Positions 1-8,534 of a stretch of DNA of 64,000 nucleotides are shown here, piece by piece (positions within the stretch are counted from its first letter, which is position 1; every line of letters starts with the position of its first letter). Origin of the DNA: Streptomyces zinciresistens K42 (GTDB lineage: Bacteria > Actinomycetota > Actinomycetes > Streptomycetales > Streptomycetaceae); the NCBI RefSeq assembly GCF_000225525.1, contig NZ_AGBF01000001.1:1-64000 (forward strand), in the 5' to 3' direction. Under the pieces are notes generated by a model that was not told the origin of the DNA, did not search any database, and saw nothing but the letters and a program-made list of their open reading frames with translations. The position numbers were made by a program, and so were the translations under genes.

Positions 1-351
1 GTCCCGGCTGTCGCCGTCGACCAGGTGATGCGACTGCACCTGAAAGCCACAGGCCGTCTCGCCGTAGTCGAGGTCACCCTGACCAAGCCGGGCAGCGGTG
101 TCGTGACCGTCCCCCAGGGCACCCGCTCCCCCAAGCAACCCCAGGGCACTCTGGGACGCACCCGCAACGCTGCGGGCCGAGCCACCGGCTGGTACGTGGA
201 CGACGCGTGCGGCCACGACGGCCGCAAGCCGATCCGCGTCACCGGGCGCACCAAGGACGATGCCCTCCGAAAGTATCTGCGCGCGCTCGGCCTCTGGCCC
301 GACGCGATCACCTACGCCCACTTCCACTACACGTCGCAGCGAGGCAACTGA
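1..351 (+). CDS. hypothetical protein, possibly cut by the window edge
   Basis: The frame is open from the first base of the window and ends at 351, giving at least 108 residues from a GTG-ATG pair at 25-30 and up to 116 if the gene begins outside. The C-terminal half has a basic, mixed alpha/beta look (WYVDDACGHDG, then a Lys/Arg-rich helix and an aromatic tail). I do not recognise the family. It is followed by about 190 bases without a gene and then another + strand unknown, so it could be the end of an upstream operon. Confidence 0.5.
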   Translation, partial: VPAVAVDQVMRLHLKATGRLAVVEVTLTKPGSGVVTVPQGTRSPKQPQGTLGRTRNAAGRATGWYVDDACGHDGRKPIRVTGRTKDDALRKYLRALGLWPDAITYAHFHYTSQRGN

Positions 352-541
352 TCAATCGGCCGGAGACGGGGTGGCGCGGTCAGGGGCATGGCGTGGAGCT
401 CGCCAAGCCCCGCGACGCCAGCCGTCCTAGCTGCACCTGGGCCACTGCTTCATTGCCGGACCCAGGCCAACCCTGAGCACCAGACCATCGAACGGCGACG
501 GTCACGAGCTCGCCGTCATCCTGTTGAGAGAGGACCACTTG

Positions 542-1321
542 ATGTGTAGTACGACGTCCCCCATGGCGGAGGGTCCGAACAGCGGAGCGGAGCCGGACGC
601 GGTGGGCACGCTGCCCGAGTATGCGCAGGAGCCGGCGGTCGTCACAGCGCTGGGGGTGCTACGGGCGGGCGGTGTGACGCTGGCGACGGTGCCGGGCCGG
701 AAGATGCTCTACCGGGAGTGGCACAGCGCGCAGGGGCCACAGGGCGCGTTCGTGTGGCCGGGGGCGGGCCGGACGCTGGAAGTGGTCTGGTTCATCAATG
801 GGGCGCAGGACGAGCGGGGCATGAGGACGCGGGACACCCGGAGCGTGCGGGCCGCCCGTAACCAGGCCCTTGACGGCATCGCCTCGGTGTTCCAGGCCGC
901 CGGCTGGAACGTGTGGCGGGTGGAGAGCCGCCGGACCGCTACCCGGCGCGCCCTTCGGATGGACGTGACACCACCGGCCGAGGACGACCCTCAGTCCGTC
1001 ATCTCCGAGGAGGAAGCCGAAGCCCTGGTGGCCGAGTTCGGCATCGGGGAGGGCGACCTCGACGAAGCCGTGCACGACGCGGCCAACGAGGACGGGGCCG
1101 ACGAGTACAACGGCGGCGCGCACCCGGAGTCGAGCGACGCGGACGCTTACGAGCAAGTTCACGAGGCGGCCGACGCGCGGGCGAGCAGCGTGAACAATCA
1201 GGGGGCAACGGCCCAGGTGCAGTTCCTCGCCGAATGCTGCGGCACCGTCGAGGGCCTCCGGTCACTCCTGGGGGATCTGACGTCGTCGCCTGCGGCGGCG
1301 AAGTCCATGTCCACCTCCTGA
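542..1321 (+). CDS. hypothetical protein with acidic C-terminal half
   Basis: A 259-residue protein. The ATG at 542 follows a GAGAGGA ribosome site; a TTG at 524 is an alternative. Residues ~30-140 look folded, with a hydrophobic strand around LEVVWFING and a helix with VRAARNQALDGIASVF. Residues 150-210 are strongly acidic and low in complexity, as in flexible tails. No motif identifies a function. It ends about 50 bases before promoter A1, so that promoter starts a new unit downstream. Confidence 0.6.
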   Translation: MCSTTSPMAEGPNSGAEPDAVGTLPEYAQEPAVVTALGVLRAGGVTLATVPGRKMLYREWHSAQGPQGAFVWPGAGRTLEVVWFINGAQDERGMRTRDTRSVRAARNQALDGIASVFQAAGWNVWRVESRRTATRRALRMDVTPPAEDDPQSVISEEEAEALVAEFGIGEGDLDEAVHDAANEDGADEYNGGAHPESSDADAYEQVHEAADARASSVNNQGATAQVQFLAECCGTVEGLRSLLGDLTSSPAAAKSMSTS

Positions 1322-1368
1322 CGCCCCCATCGCGGGCGGCGGCAGCGGAGGACCCCCCGCCCCGCAAG

Positions 1369-1397
1369 TTGCATAATTGGATTTAATCCCGTAGTGT
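1369..1397 (+). promoter_or_regulatory. family A promoter, copy 1
   Basis: -35 TTGCAT (1369-1374), 17-bp spacer starting AATTGGATTTA, -10 TAGTGT (1392-1397). A predicted start near 1404 lies about nine bases before the tRNA-like RNA. One of ten copies sharing the spacer sequence. Confidence 0.8.
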
Positions 1398-1412
1398 GAC
1401 AGTTGCAGTCAG

Positions 1413-1625
1413 GCTCCTGTAGCTCAGAAGGAAGAGCGGTCGTAAAACGGAACGACGACACGGTGGGACGGTTGCGGATGCACCGGGACCGGGCCCTGGC
1501 CAGCCAAAAGCTCCAGGGTTGGGGAACCTCAACGAGAAACCGCGCGAGCAGTTTCGAACCCCCGGCAGGGAAGCGCGTTGTCCAAGCCCACCTACTCGGC
1601 GCGGGTTCGAGTCCCGCCAGGAGCG
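1413..1625 (+). ncRNA. tRNA-like RNA with a ~145-nt insertion
   Basis: The ends can form a perfect 7-bp acceptor stem (GCTCCTG at 1413-1419 with CAGGAGC at 1618-1624, then a G discriminator at 1625). There is a D-arm (GCTC/GAGC closing an AGAAGGAA loop with the GG pair) and a textbook T-arm (GCGGG TTCGAGT CCCGC, 1601-1617). The position of the anticodon arm holds a GTCGT/ACGAC hairpin with an 8-nt loop that lacks the U33 expected of a tRNA. Between it and the T-arm lie about 145 extra nt with possible internal hairpins, for example CCCTGG/CCAGGG. It sits directly behind promoter A1 and ahead of an RNA-repair-type phosphatase. It could be a tRNA relic, an intron-bearing tRNA or a tRNA mimic. 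The folding is by eye. Confidence 0.5.
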
Positions 1626-1681
1626 CCTCTAGTTGCCATTCGACCGTAAATGCCTTACGCAGCTCAGAAGGAATCGCTAAA

Positions 1682-2236
1682 TTGACTCGCCCCCGGCCTT
1701 TGCTGATGCTCGACGTCGACGGACCACTGAACCCATTCGACGCAAAGCCACACCGACGACCGCCCGGCTATCAAACACACCGCCTCAAGCCGGATAACTG
1801 GATTTCCCAGCACCCGGGGGTTCCTGAGAATCGAATCAGGCCCCTTCGTGTATGGCTCAACCCCGCACACGGCTCGGCCCTGATGGCGCTACCTTTCGAT
1901 TTGGTCTGGGCCACCACCTGGGAGCACGACGCGAACGAGTGGATCGGTTGGCGTATCGGTCTGCCACGTGAACACGACTTTCCCGTCATCGAGTTTGACG
2001 ACCAATTCACTATCCGCCCTGACGGTACCTACGTGAAAACATGGACGGTCGTCCAATATGCAGCAGGTCGCCCCTTCGCGTGGGTCGATGATCAAATCGA
2101 GGATGTCGACCGCGACTACGTCGCTCGACATCACAGTGGCCCCGCGCTCCTTCACCGCGTCGACCCACGCAAGGGGCTGCAGCACCACGACTTCGCCGCC
2201 CTCTCCGACTGGGCCTCACGGATCGGCAACGACTAA
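1682..2236 (+). CDS. HAD-superfamily phosphatase of the 'Swiss Army Knife RNA repair' type
   Basis: A 184-residue protein. I chose the TTG at 1682 because an AGAAGGAA ribosome site lies seven bases upstream; the open frame extends further back through the tRNA-like RNA. The HAD nucleophile motif is near the N-terminus (LMLDVDGPLNPF, DxDG), followed by the WATTWEHDAN segment typical of this subfamily and by a late acidic motif (WVDDQIEDVD) that binds Mg2+. Proteins of this subfamily are predicted to process phosphate ends of RNA alongside ligases and kinases. It shares a promoter with the tRNA-like RNA, which makes an RNA substrate attractive but unproven. An RNA ligase is encoded at 38210. 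Confidence 0.8.
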   Translation: MTRPRPLLMLDVDGPLNPFDAKPHRRPPGYQTHRLKPDNWISQHPGVPENRIRPLRVWLNPAHGSALMALPFDLVWATTWEHDANEWIGWRIGLPREHDFPVIEFDDQFTIRPDGTYVKTWTVVQYAAGRPFAWVDDQIEDVDRDYVARHHSGPALLHRVDPRKGLQHHDFAALSDWASRIGND

Positions 2237-2471
2237 CCCCTACACCCCCGGGGGCCGGCGTAACGCGGCGACCCAGGTCCGGGCGGGGCGGGCGGCGGGC
2301 ATGACGTCAGAACGGCGTGCGACGGTCACGAGCCGCAGCGAGGCAGAGCGCACCGAGCTCCGGTGTGTCGCCTGCCCCTGACGCAACTGCGGAGAGGAGC
2401 TGCCGACGGATCCGCTGGACAGAACACCGCGCTCCTTCTTGGCCGGGCGCCCATCAGGGCCCCCGGCCGAC

Positions 2472-3017
2472 TCACAGGCCGTCGCGCAGCAGCCGGTACA
2501 AGGAGTCAGGTGCCTCCAAGACGCCCCAGTTGCGGGGCGCGCACGGGCGCAGGGGCGGGGGCAGAACGATTCCCAGGTACGCACTGCCCCCGAGGTCCGA
2601 CCAGGTCGGATCGATCACATAGCCGTTCGCGTCCGTACACCAGGCGTGGGCCGTCGGTACGGGGCTGCCGTCCGCGACGGCGAAGCCCTCGGTGTAGGCC
2701 AGGTGCGGGTGTTCCTGCTCGGTCGCCGCCGCGTTGGCGAAGCACTGCCGCTCCGGGAGGGCCTGGACCTCGGCCGGGAGGGCAGCGGGGATGAACCAGC
2801 GGCCGTGCGCGGCGACGAGCTCGTACACCGAACGATGCTTCCAGCTGGCGGTGCCGTCGTGGTCCAGCCGGCCCTCCAGCGCAAGGTGCAACTCCAGCCA
2901 GTCCAGAAGCACTTGCTCGGAGGGAGACGCCCGGCGGGCAGGGACAACAGCGCCGACGACGTCGCGGACCGTCGTCACGTCCGCCAGGACGCCCCCGCTG
3001 TCTGCATCACTCGGCAT
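2472..3017 (-). CDS. hypothetical protein with a transglutaminase-like C/H/D pattern
   Basis: A 181-residue protein. The ATG at 3017 follows GGGGAGGGA; the open frame continues upstream without a better start. The centre and C-terminus show a Cys (QCFANA), a His (AHAWC) and an Asp (VIDPTW) in the order of a papain/transglutaminase-like fold. The pattern 'CFANA ... LAYTEGFA ... HAWC ... DPTW' resembles that of many short phage and plasmid proteins with no assigned role. Whether it is enzymatically active cannot be told from sequence. Confidence 0.6.
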   Translation of the reverse strand: MPSDADSGGVLADVTTVRDVVGAVVPARRASPSEQVLLDWLELHLALEGRLDHDGTASWKHRSVYELVAAHGRWFIPAALPAEVQALPERQCFANAAATEQEHPHLAYTEGFAVADGSPVPTAHAWCTDANGYVIDPTWSDLGGSAYLGIVLPPPLRPCAPRNWGVLEAPDSLYRLLRDGL

Positions 3018-3230
3018 GCTTCCCTCCCCTGCCGGGGGCTCTCCCGGCGTTCCGGTCCGCTTCCTACCAGCACCGGAGGCTGCACGTCCAGCAGCAACGT
3101 GAGGCCGGACAGCGCGACGGGCCAGGACTCCTCGGGCGGGCATGCGAGACGAGACGGTCGTTCGCTCTGCCGGTGACCCGGCAGAGCCCCGACAGTCCGT
3201 CGGACAGCCTGATCAGCAGGCTTGCGAGGG

Positions 3231-4112
3231 TCAGCTGGTTGCCGGCACGTGCAGAGGGTGCCGGGGCAGGACGGCCGGTTGGCTGGGCGTCGGGGCGTGC
3301 TCGGCGAAGAGGATTCGAAGGCGCGTCGGTGGATGGGTGCACAGGCTGCGGGTCGTCGCCCAAACCCGGGGCAGGAGCGAGCGTGCTTGGTCGCGCTCAA
3401 GGTCCTCGCGCCACATGTCGGCCACAGCGGCCCGGCCGCAGAAGCGGACGGCCGCGAGGTCACAGGCGAGTTCGCCCCACCAGAAGAACAGGACGGTCAG
3501 CATCCAGGCGGCCGTTGCGGCAAGGAGGAAGGCAGGCAAGGACAGGAGGCCGGCGAGCAGGCCGACTACCGCCACGGCGAGGGACTCGGCGGCGAGGCGC
3601 TTGCCAGTGTCGCGGCGCTGGAGGTGGGCGAGCTCATGCTCCAGGACCGCGGGGAGGTGGGCGGTGTGACGGGGGTGGAGCCACCGCATGCCGAGCCAGA
3701 CGTGTCCCCGGCCGCCGTGGCCGGTGGAGCGGGCATCGGCCCAGCTGCCGGTCTCGTCGGAGGTGCCCAGGGTGACCTTCTCCAGTCCACGCTCGGCGGT
3801 GGTGCGGCGTACGTGCTCGGTGGTCTGCCGCATCCTGGCAGCGATGCGTTTGTGCGTGTCGCTGTCGGAGGGGCGAGGCTTGCGGTCTGCGTGAACCTGC
3901 CAGGTCAGAGCCTGGGCTGTCGGCCCCAAGGCGACCGCCGACTGCTGACGGGCGCGCCCTTGAATCGCCCACAGCCCGCCCGCGGCCACCGCGACGGCGA
4001 CGGCGATCCCGGCTGCCGGCCCGCGCAGGTGCGTCATGACGGCCTCGCTGATGATCGCCGTCGACACCACGGCCTGCGCGGCGTGGCGTTGCAGATTCTC
4101 CCCCAGTGTCAT
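3231..4112 (-). CDS. M48-family membrane metalloprotease
   Basis: A 293-residue integral membrane protein. The ATG at 4112 was chosen because the encoded start fits a mature N-terminus and the frame upstream looks non-coding. The zinc site is visible as HELAHLQRRD (HExxH), followed by two close hydrophobic helices (AVAVVGLLAGLLSLPAF and the AATAAWMLTVLFF stretch). The third zinc ligand is probably the Glu in WWGELACDLAAV. An N-terminal hydrophobic segment (AAGIAVAVAVAAGG) anchors the protein. The layout is that of BlaR1/HtpX-like peptidases of Streptomyces, often paired with a BlaI-type repressor, which I do not see here. It probably cleaves membrane or regulatory proteins. Confidence 0.8.
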   Translation of the reverse strand: MTLGENLQRHAAQAVVSTAIISEAVMTHLRGPAAGIAVAVAVAAGGLWAIQGRARQQSAVALGPTAQALTWQVHADRKPRPSDSDTHKRIAARMRQTTEHVRRTTAERGLEKVTLGTSDETGSWADARSTGHGGRGHVWLGMRWLHPRHTAHLPAVLEHELAHLQRRDTGKRLAAESLAVAVVGLLAGLLSLPAFLLAATAAWMLTVLFFWWGELACDLAAVRFCGRAAVADMWREDLERDQARSLLPRVWATTRSLCTHPPTRLRILFAEHAPTPSQPAVLPRHPLHVPATS

Positions 4113-4384
4113 GGTGATCACCGTAGTCGGGCAGACGCGACCGTCCCGGCGTCTGCCGGTCGCGTCCCCTTCGCCTCGACACCGTGCCCATGGGGTCTCA
4201 TGGCGGCCGCGGCGGCCGGTCCTCCGGTCTGCTACGGCGTGATGCTGCCGTTCTGGGTGTCGGCCCGTCGTGCGGCGGATGAGTTCCGTACGCCGGGTAC
4301 AAGGCGCCGGGCTCTGTCCGCGACTGGTGCACCCACCAGTCCGACGTGACTGCAGGGCAAGCCAGCCCGCTCGCGACGGTGAGG

Positions 4385-5128
4385 TCATCCGCTCCAGGGG
4401 ACGCGTGCGAGAACGAGTCCCCGGACGTCGGCGGCACCGGTCGCCCGGAGCCGACGCGCGACGTGCTGGAGCTGCGATCCGCTGGTGAGGACGTCGTCGA
4501 CAAGGAGGACGGTGGCCCCTTTGATGTCGCCGGTGTCTCCGGTCCAGGTCAGAGCGGCCGCATGCGCGGCGGCGGCCGCGCGCTTCTCGTCAAGGGTGCG
4601 GCTCGCGGACCGGGCTGTCTCGGTCTGCTTCACCAGCCGGTGGCCGCCTGGCGGGCTGAGCGGGTACGCCCGTGTGACGTCCTCCGTGTAAGCGGCGTCC
4701 ATGATCGCCTCGATGTGCTGGATGGGCTGACGCCCCTTGTGGGTCGGATTGCCGACGACATAGTCGACACCCCGCATGGCCTCGGGGTGGCTCTCCATCC
4801 AGCCGACGAGTAGGCGGCCGAAGATCATCGCCCAGCCCGTCTTCCCCTCGTACTTCAGTTTGTGGATCTTGTCGCGCAGGGCTCCGGAGTACATGGCCAC
4901 CGCGTCGACGCGCGAGAACCCCCGTTCGGCCTCCGGCAGCGAGCACACCGCGTTGCTGCACGGCCTGCCGGGTGCGAGGCCCTGGGAGCAGACAGGGCAA
5001 TGGGGCTCCGCGACGGGCTGGAGGGTGCGGCCGGCGCAGTCGGAGCACAGGCGGGCGGTGCCGGTGATGCGGTAGGCGCACACCGGGCAGTCGGGGAAAC
5101 CTGCCGGATCCGGGAGACCTGCCGTCAC
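4385..5128 (-). CDS. comF: ComF-family phosphoribosyltransferase-like protein
   Basis: A 247-residue protein. The GTG at 5128 overlaps the stop of the DprA gene by four bases, so the two are translationally coupled. The N-terminus has two zinc-ribbon pairs (CPVC ... CSDC and CPVC ... CSNAVC). The PRPP-binding loop, TVLLVDDVLTSGSQ, is near residue 210. ComF proteins help internalise or process single-stranded DNA in competent bacteria. In actinobacteria their role is unclear. Being next to DprA and a second phosphoribosyltransferase makes a joint DNA-processing or nucleotide-signalling role likely. Confidence 0.85.
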   Translation of the reverse strand: MTAGLPDPAGFPDCPVCAYRITGTARLCSDCAGRTLQPVAEPHCPVCSQGLAPGRPCSNAVCSLPEAERGFSRVDAVAMYSGALRDKIHKLKYEGKTGWAMIFGRLLVGWMESHPEAMRGVDYVVGNPTHKGRQPIQHIEAIMDAAYTEDVTRAYPLSPPGGHRLVKQTETARSASRTLDEKRAAAAAHAAALTWTGDTGDIKGATVLLVDDVLTSGSQLQHVARRLRATGAADVRGLVLARVPWSG

Positions 5129-6090
5129 AGGCCGGCCAGGGCGAGCTGCTGGCGCTGCTGTCCGGCGGCCTGGATGTCCGCGGCCTGGCCGAGGCGGTCG
5201 GTGATGTCGCTGGAGGCGGTGACCAGGATCGCCCGGCCCTCGTCGAGCATCTTCTTGGCCCAGGGCTGGGTGTCGGCGAGGGAGCGGATCAGGAAGACGA
5301 GCTTGCCGTGCTCGGCGGCCAGGCGGGCCTGCATCTTGGCGCCCGAGGTGCTGGAGGCCTCGATGACGACGCTGCCCAGGGTGGTGCCGGACGTGACGAC
5401 GTTGCGGCGGGGGAAGGTGTACTTCGCCGGAGGGCTCGTGGGCCAGAACTGGCTCAGCAGAGCCCCTCCCGCGTCCAGGATGGCCTTGGCGAGCGGACGA
5501 TTCTCCGCCGGGTAGATCGGGGCGGCGATGCCGGTGCCCATGACCGCGAATGTGCGGCCTCCGGCAGCGAGCGTGGCCTGGTGGGCGGCTGCGTCGATGC
5601 CCTTGGCGAGTCCGCTGGCGATCACGACGTCGTGGTCGACGAGCTCGCGGGCCATCCGGGCCGCCCGGCGCAGCCCGGCCTCGGAGGCCTGGCGGGTGCC
5701 GACGATCGCGATGGAGCGGGCGTCGCGCTGGTCGAGCTCGCCGCGGTAGAAGAGGAACGGCGGCAGGTTGCCGATCACCCGCAGGTTCGCCGGGTAGTCC
5801 TTGTCGAGGACCGTGACCAAGCGTGCGCCGATCTTGCCGGCCGCGGCCAGCTCGTCGTCGACGCGGGCGCGCGCGTCGTCGAGGCCGACGGTCAGGGCCT
5901 GCTGCAGCAGGGGGCGGTTCTTGGTTGCGGCACGTGAGTCCTCGTACAGCTGTCCGTCCATGAGCGCGGCCAAGCCCTCGGGGCTGTGGGCGCCGCGGGC
6001 GATCAGGCTCCAGTCGAGGGTGGCGTCGCCGGCGCGCAGCGCGCACAGGGTCAGCAGATCGTGCTGCTCAGCGGTGATATCGAGGTCCAT
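5125..6090 (-). CDS. dprA: DprA/Smf-like DNA-processing protein
   Basis: A 321-residue protein. The ATG at 6090 follows AGAAGGACACC; a TTG one codon earlier is possible. It contains the Rossmann-like DprA/LOG core: SIAIVGTRQASEAG near residue 125, then VIASGLAKGIDAAAH, GTGIAAPIYPAENRPL and FPRRNVVTSG. DprA loads RecA on incoming single strands. Relatives in mobile elements are placed with phosphoribosyltransferases in stress or conflict systems. It is the middle gene of a three-gene minus-strand set with the HAD-phosphoribosyltransferase upstream (177 bases between) and ComF overlapping downstream. Confidence 0.88.
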   Translation of the reverse strand: MDLDITAEQHDLLTLCALRAGDATLDWSLIARGAHSPEGLAALMDGQLYEDSRAATKNRPLLQQALTVGLDDARARVDDELAAAGKIGARLVTVLDKDYPANLRVIGNLPPFLFYRGELDQRDARSIAIVGTRQASEAGLRRAARMARELVDHDVVIASGLAKGIDAAAHQATLAAGGRTFAVMGTGIAAPIYPAENRPLAKAILDAGGALLSQFWPTSPPAKYTFPRRNVVTSGTTLGSVVIEASSTSGAKMQARLAAEHGKLVFLIRSLADTQPWAKKMLDEGRAILVTASSDITDRLGQAADIQAAGQQRQQLALAGL

Positions 6091-6266
6091 CAAGGTGTCC
6101 TTCTACTCGTGGCCCCGGGATGTTCGAAGGATGAAGCGAGGTACTCGGGCCACTTCCCATCATGGCGTACGCGGTCCGCGTACGGGAGACAAGGGCACGG
6201 TCGACTCGATCCTCGGTACCGGCCGCCCGGGCCGCGCCGGCTCCGGCGGCCGCACAGAGGGCAAGA

Positions 6267-7565
6267 TCATTCGGTGCTCTGCGCGGCGGCGATGAAGTGG
6301 GACATCGTGGCCTTCAGAGCATCATCGGGGCCCGGGCCTGCGGCTCCGGTGACGGGCGTCGTCACGAAGTTCGTGGCGGCCAGGTGGTAGCTGACCTGGA
6401 AGGGGTCGATCGTCGTGCCGGGTCGCAGCTGGTAGGCGGTGTGGCGAGAGGCGCCGTACTTGCCGATGGTCAGGGCGATGACCTGCTCCGCCTTGGCGCT
6501 GGTCAGGAGGGTGCGGGCCCATTCGATCGACTTGCCTTCGGTGGTGAAGTCGTCGAAGACGATCACGGTTTTGCCTTTGAGCTTGCCCTTGTACTTGGGG
6601 TTGATCCGGACGGTGCGGGCCTGGGCGCCGATCGAGATGTCCGCCGTGCTCGCCTCGCCGCGGCTCCTCCTCCACCGCTCCAGGCTGGTGTCGGGGGCCT
6701 GGCCGGTGCGCTCGAGGAGGTCTTCGCGGTAGTAGGAGCCGACCATGGCCTTGGCCTTGGTGAGGAAGCCGGCGAGCTGCTGGCTTACCTGGCCCGGGGA
6801 GCTGCTGGGGTAGACGCAGAAGAGGCTGCGGTGGGGCAGGGTGCCGTCGAGGTAGGCGGAGGAGAGCAGCCGCAGCATCAGGATGTCGCGGGCGTCTTGG
6901 GTGCCGACGGTGATGCTGCGGCCGCGGGTGAAGACGTCCTGGAGCTCGAAGGTCCGGGCAGGGGCCTGAGGGAAGCGCACGTTGGGGGGCAGCAGCGAGC
7001 GGATCTTGAAGGAGCGGGCGTCATCGTCGTGGCTGAAGGCCCAGCGAGGCTCGTCCAGGAGGAAGTGCTCCAGGAGCTCACCGACATCGCTCGGCTGGTC
7101 CGCCGACAGAGTGATCATGCCCTTCGCGTTCCGCACGTGGTTGGCCCAGCGGGCGAAGATGTGGACGACGCCGGCGTTGATGCCGGTGCGCCAGTCCAGC
7201 TCGGAGGTCCCCACGATGACAAGCTGATTTGCGCGCAGCTTGAGGCGGTCGGCGACCGTCAGCAGCCAGGCCGCGCCGCCGCGGGCCGGCTGGCCGGGGA
7301 TGTCGTCACGGCACAGGTGGAGGGCGGGCGCGGGCAGGCCAGCGGCCCTCATGGCGGCCTCGGCGTCGAGGGAGTCGGTCGTGAGCAGCACGAAGGAGAT
7401 GCCGCGTTCGCCGAGCCACTGCAGGAAGTCGGCGATTCCGTCGTGGGCGCGCCCGGGCGAGCGCAGGACCGCCTTGTAGTCGATCGCGACCGCGCGCACC
7501 GTGTTCATCTCGTCCATCGCCGCCCCCACTGCTGTGCCATGGTCATCAGCTGACCCTCCTGCCAT
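6267..7565 (-). CDS. HAD-like/phosphoribosyltransferase fusion protein
   Basis: Up to 432 residues; starts at 7565, 7517 and 7508 are all possible and none has a clear ribosome site. The N-terminal ~170 residues resemble a HAD phosphatase (AVAIDYKAVLRSP, LLTTDSLDAE, QLVIVGTSELDWRTGINAG), but the second Asp of the canonical DxD is replaced in DYK, so it may be inactive. The C-terminal ~200 residues hold a phosphoribosyltransferase loop (KTVIVFDDFTTEGKSIEWA) as in type I enzymes. It lies upstream of dprA and comF on the same strand. The set resembles the metabolite-plus-DNA-processing modules described for tellurite-type stress systems, though no Ter protein is seen. Confidence 0.7.
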   Translation of the reverse strand: MAGGSADDHGTAVGAAMDEMNTVRAVAIDYKAVLRSPGRAHDGIADFLQWLGERGISFVLLTTDSLDAEAAMRAAGLPAPALHLCRDDIPGQPARGGAAWLLTVADRLKLRANQLVIVGTSELDWRTGINAGVVHIFARWANHVRNAKGMITLSADQPSDVGELLEHFLLDEPRWAFSHDDDARSFKIRSLLPPNVRFPQAPARTFELQDVFTRGRSITVGTQDARDILMLRLLSSAYLDGTLPHRSLFCVYPSSSPGQVSQQLAGFLTKAKAMVGSYYREDLLERTGQAPDTSLERWRRSRGEASTADISIGAQARTVRINPKYKGKLKGKTVIVFDDFTTEGKSIEWARTLLTSAKAEQVIALTIGKYGASRHTAYQLRPGTTIDPFQVSYHLAATNFVTTPVTGAAGPGPDDALKATMSHFIAAAQSTE

Positions 7566-7763
7566 GATCTCAGCCGGTCTGACCGCGCACCCTCGGTTTC
7601 CGGATCCCCCGCTCCCCTCGCAGCCGCCCGTACGACTCCGTCGACGGAGGATCGGTCACACACGTCACACCCGCCGCAACTTCGTCAAAAAGTCCACTCC
7701 TCTGCCTCGAGCGGCCTGTAGGGCGAGAGGGCCACACCGGCCCCTGGAACGGAGGCATGGACG

Positions 7764-8489
7764 ATGGAAGAGCACGGCGCCCGCGCGGTGGCAGTCGAGA
7801 AGATCGTGGTGGGGTTGGCGCAGCGGCCTGGGACGGAACCGCCCTGCGCGGACGGAGCCGACGTGCAGCGCCGCGGTGACGTCGTGTGCGCCGCGGTGGT
7901 CGACGGGGCCGGCCATCATCCGGCCGTGGTCCGGTATGCGGCGATTACCCCGGCGGTCATCACCCACATCGGAATCGCGGTGGGCGGCCTGGCCGGCCTG
8001 ATGACGGCCGGGCAGATGGCCGCGGCCTACGACCGGCCCCCGCACGCGTCCGCGGTCCTCGCCTGCGCGCAGCCGGGACAGCCGACCAGCGTCCACTGGA
8101 TCGGGGACTGCAGGGCCTACGGGTGGGACGGGATCACGCTCAGGCAGTGGTCGACCGACCAGACGATGGGGAACTGGCTCCGGTGGAACGGGGGTGCCGC
8201 CGTGGAACTCGACGCCGTCAAGCATGACAACTGGTCGAGGCTCGGGTTGGCCCAGGCCGGGGCGGCGACGTGCCGGCAGGTTCAGGTCCCCTCGGAGGTC
8301 TCGTTGGTGCTGCTGATGTCCGACGGGGTCTCCGACCAGGTGCCCGCGGAAATGCTGGCCCGGCTGTGCCGCGAGCACGCGGACGACCCGCAGTTGCTCG
8401 CGGCGGCCTTGGTCGCGGCGGCCGCGGCGGACGAGGGCGGATATCGCGACGACGCCACCGTGATCGCTCTGCTCCGGGCAGAGGGGTGA
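7764..8489 (+). CDS. PP2C-like Ser/Thr protein phosphatase
   Basis: A 241-residue protein starting at ATG 7764 after GGAACGGAGG. It has the order of PP2C metal-site motifs: DGAGHH near residue 50, GDCRAYGW near 115, LLMSDGVSDQV near 185 and DDATVIAL at the end. The missing N-terminal RxxxED block and the short length make it a divergent member. Such proteins dephosphorylate kinases, anti-sigma antagonists or other regulators in the cytoplasm. No kinase lies next to it. It diverges from the HAD-phosphoribosyltransferase/DprA/ComF set across a 198-bp gap. Confidence 0.78.
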   Translation: MEEHGARAVAVEKIVVGLAQRPGTEPPCADGADVQRRGDVVCAAVVDGAGHHPAVVRYAAITPAVITHIGIAVGGLAGLMTAGQMAAAYDRPPHASAVLACAQPGQPTSVHWIGDCRAYGWDGITLRQWSTDQTMGNWLRWNGGAAVELDAVKHDNWSRLGLAQAGAATCRQVQVPSEVSLVLLMSDGVSDQVPAEMLARLCREHADDPQLLAAALVAAAAADEGGYRDDATVIALLRAEG

Positions 8490-8534
8490 GCACCCGCCCT
8501 GACCTGGTCGGGGACGGCTTGTAACGTTGACGGC

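Noticed and set aside
1413..1625. The tRNA-like RNA as tmRNA
   Set aside because: It has a D-stem and an anticodon-like hairpin, lacks the G:U pair for alanine charging and shows no tag reading frame.
1413..1625. A group I intron in a tRNA
   Set aside because: The insertion of ~145 nt is too short, I saw no P3/P7-type core, and it does not lie in the anticodon loop.
1655..1675. A second tRNA-like 5' half (CAGCTCAGAAGGAA)
   Set aside because: The similarity is short and the AGAAGGA part serves as the ribosome site of the HAD gene; no acceptor or T-arm follows.
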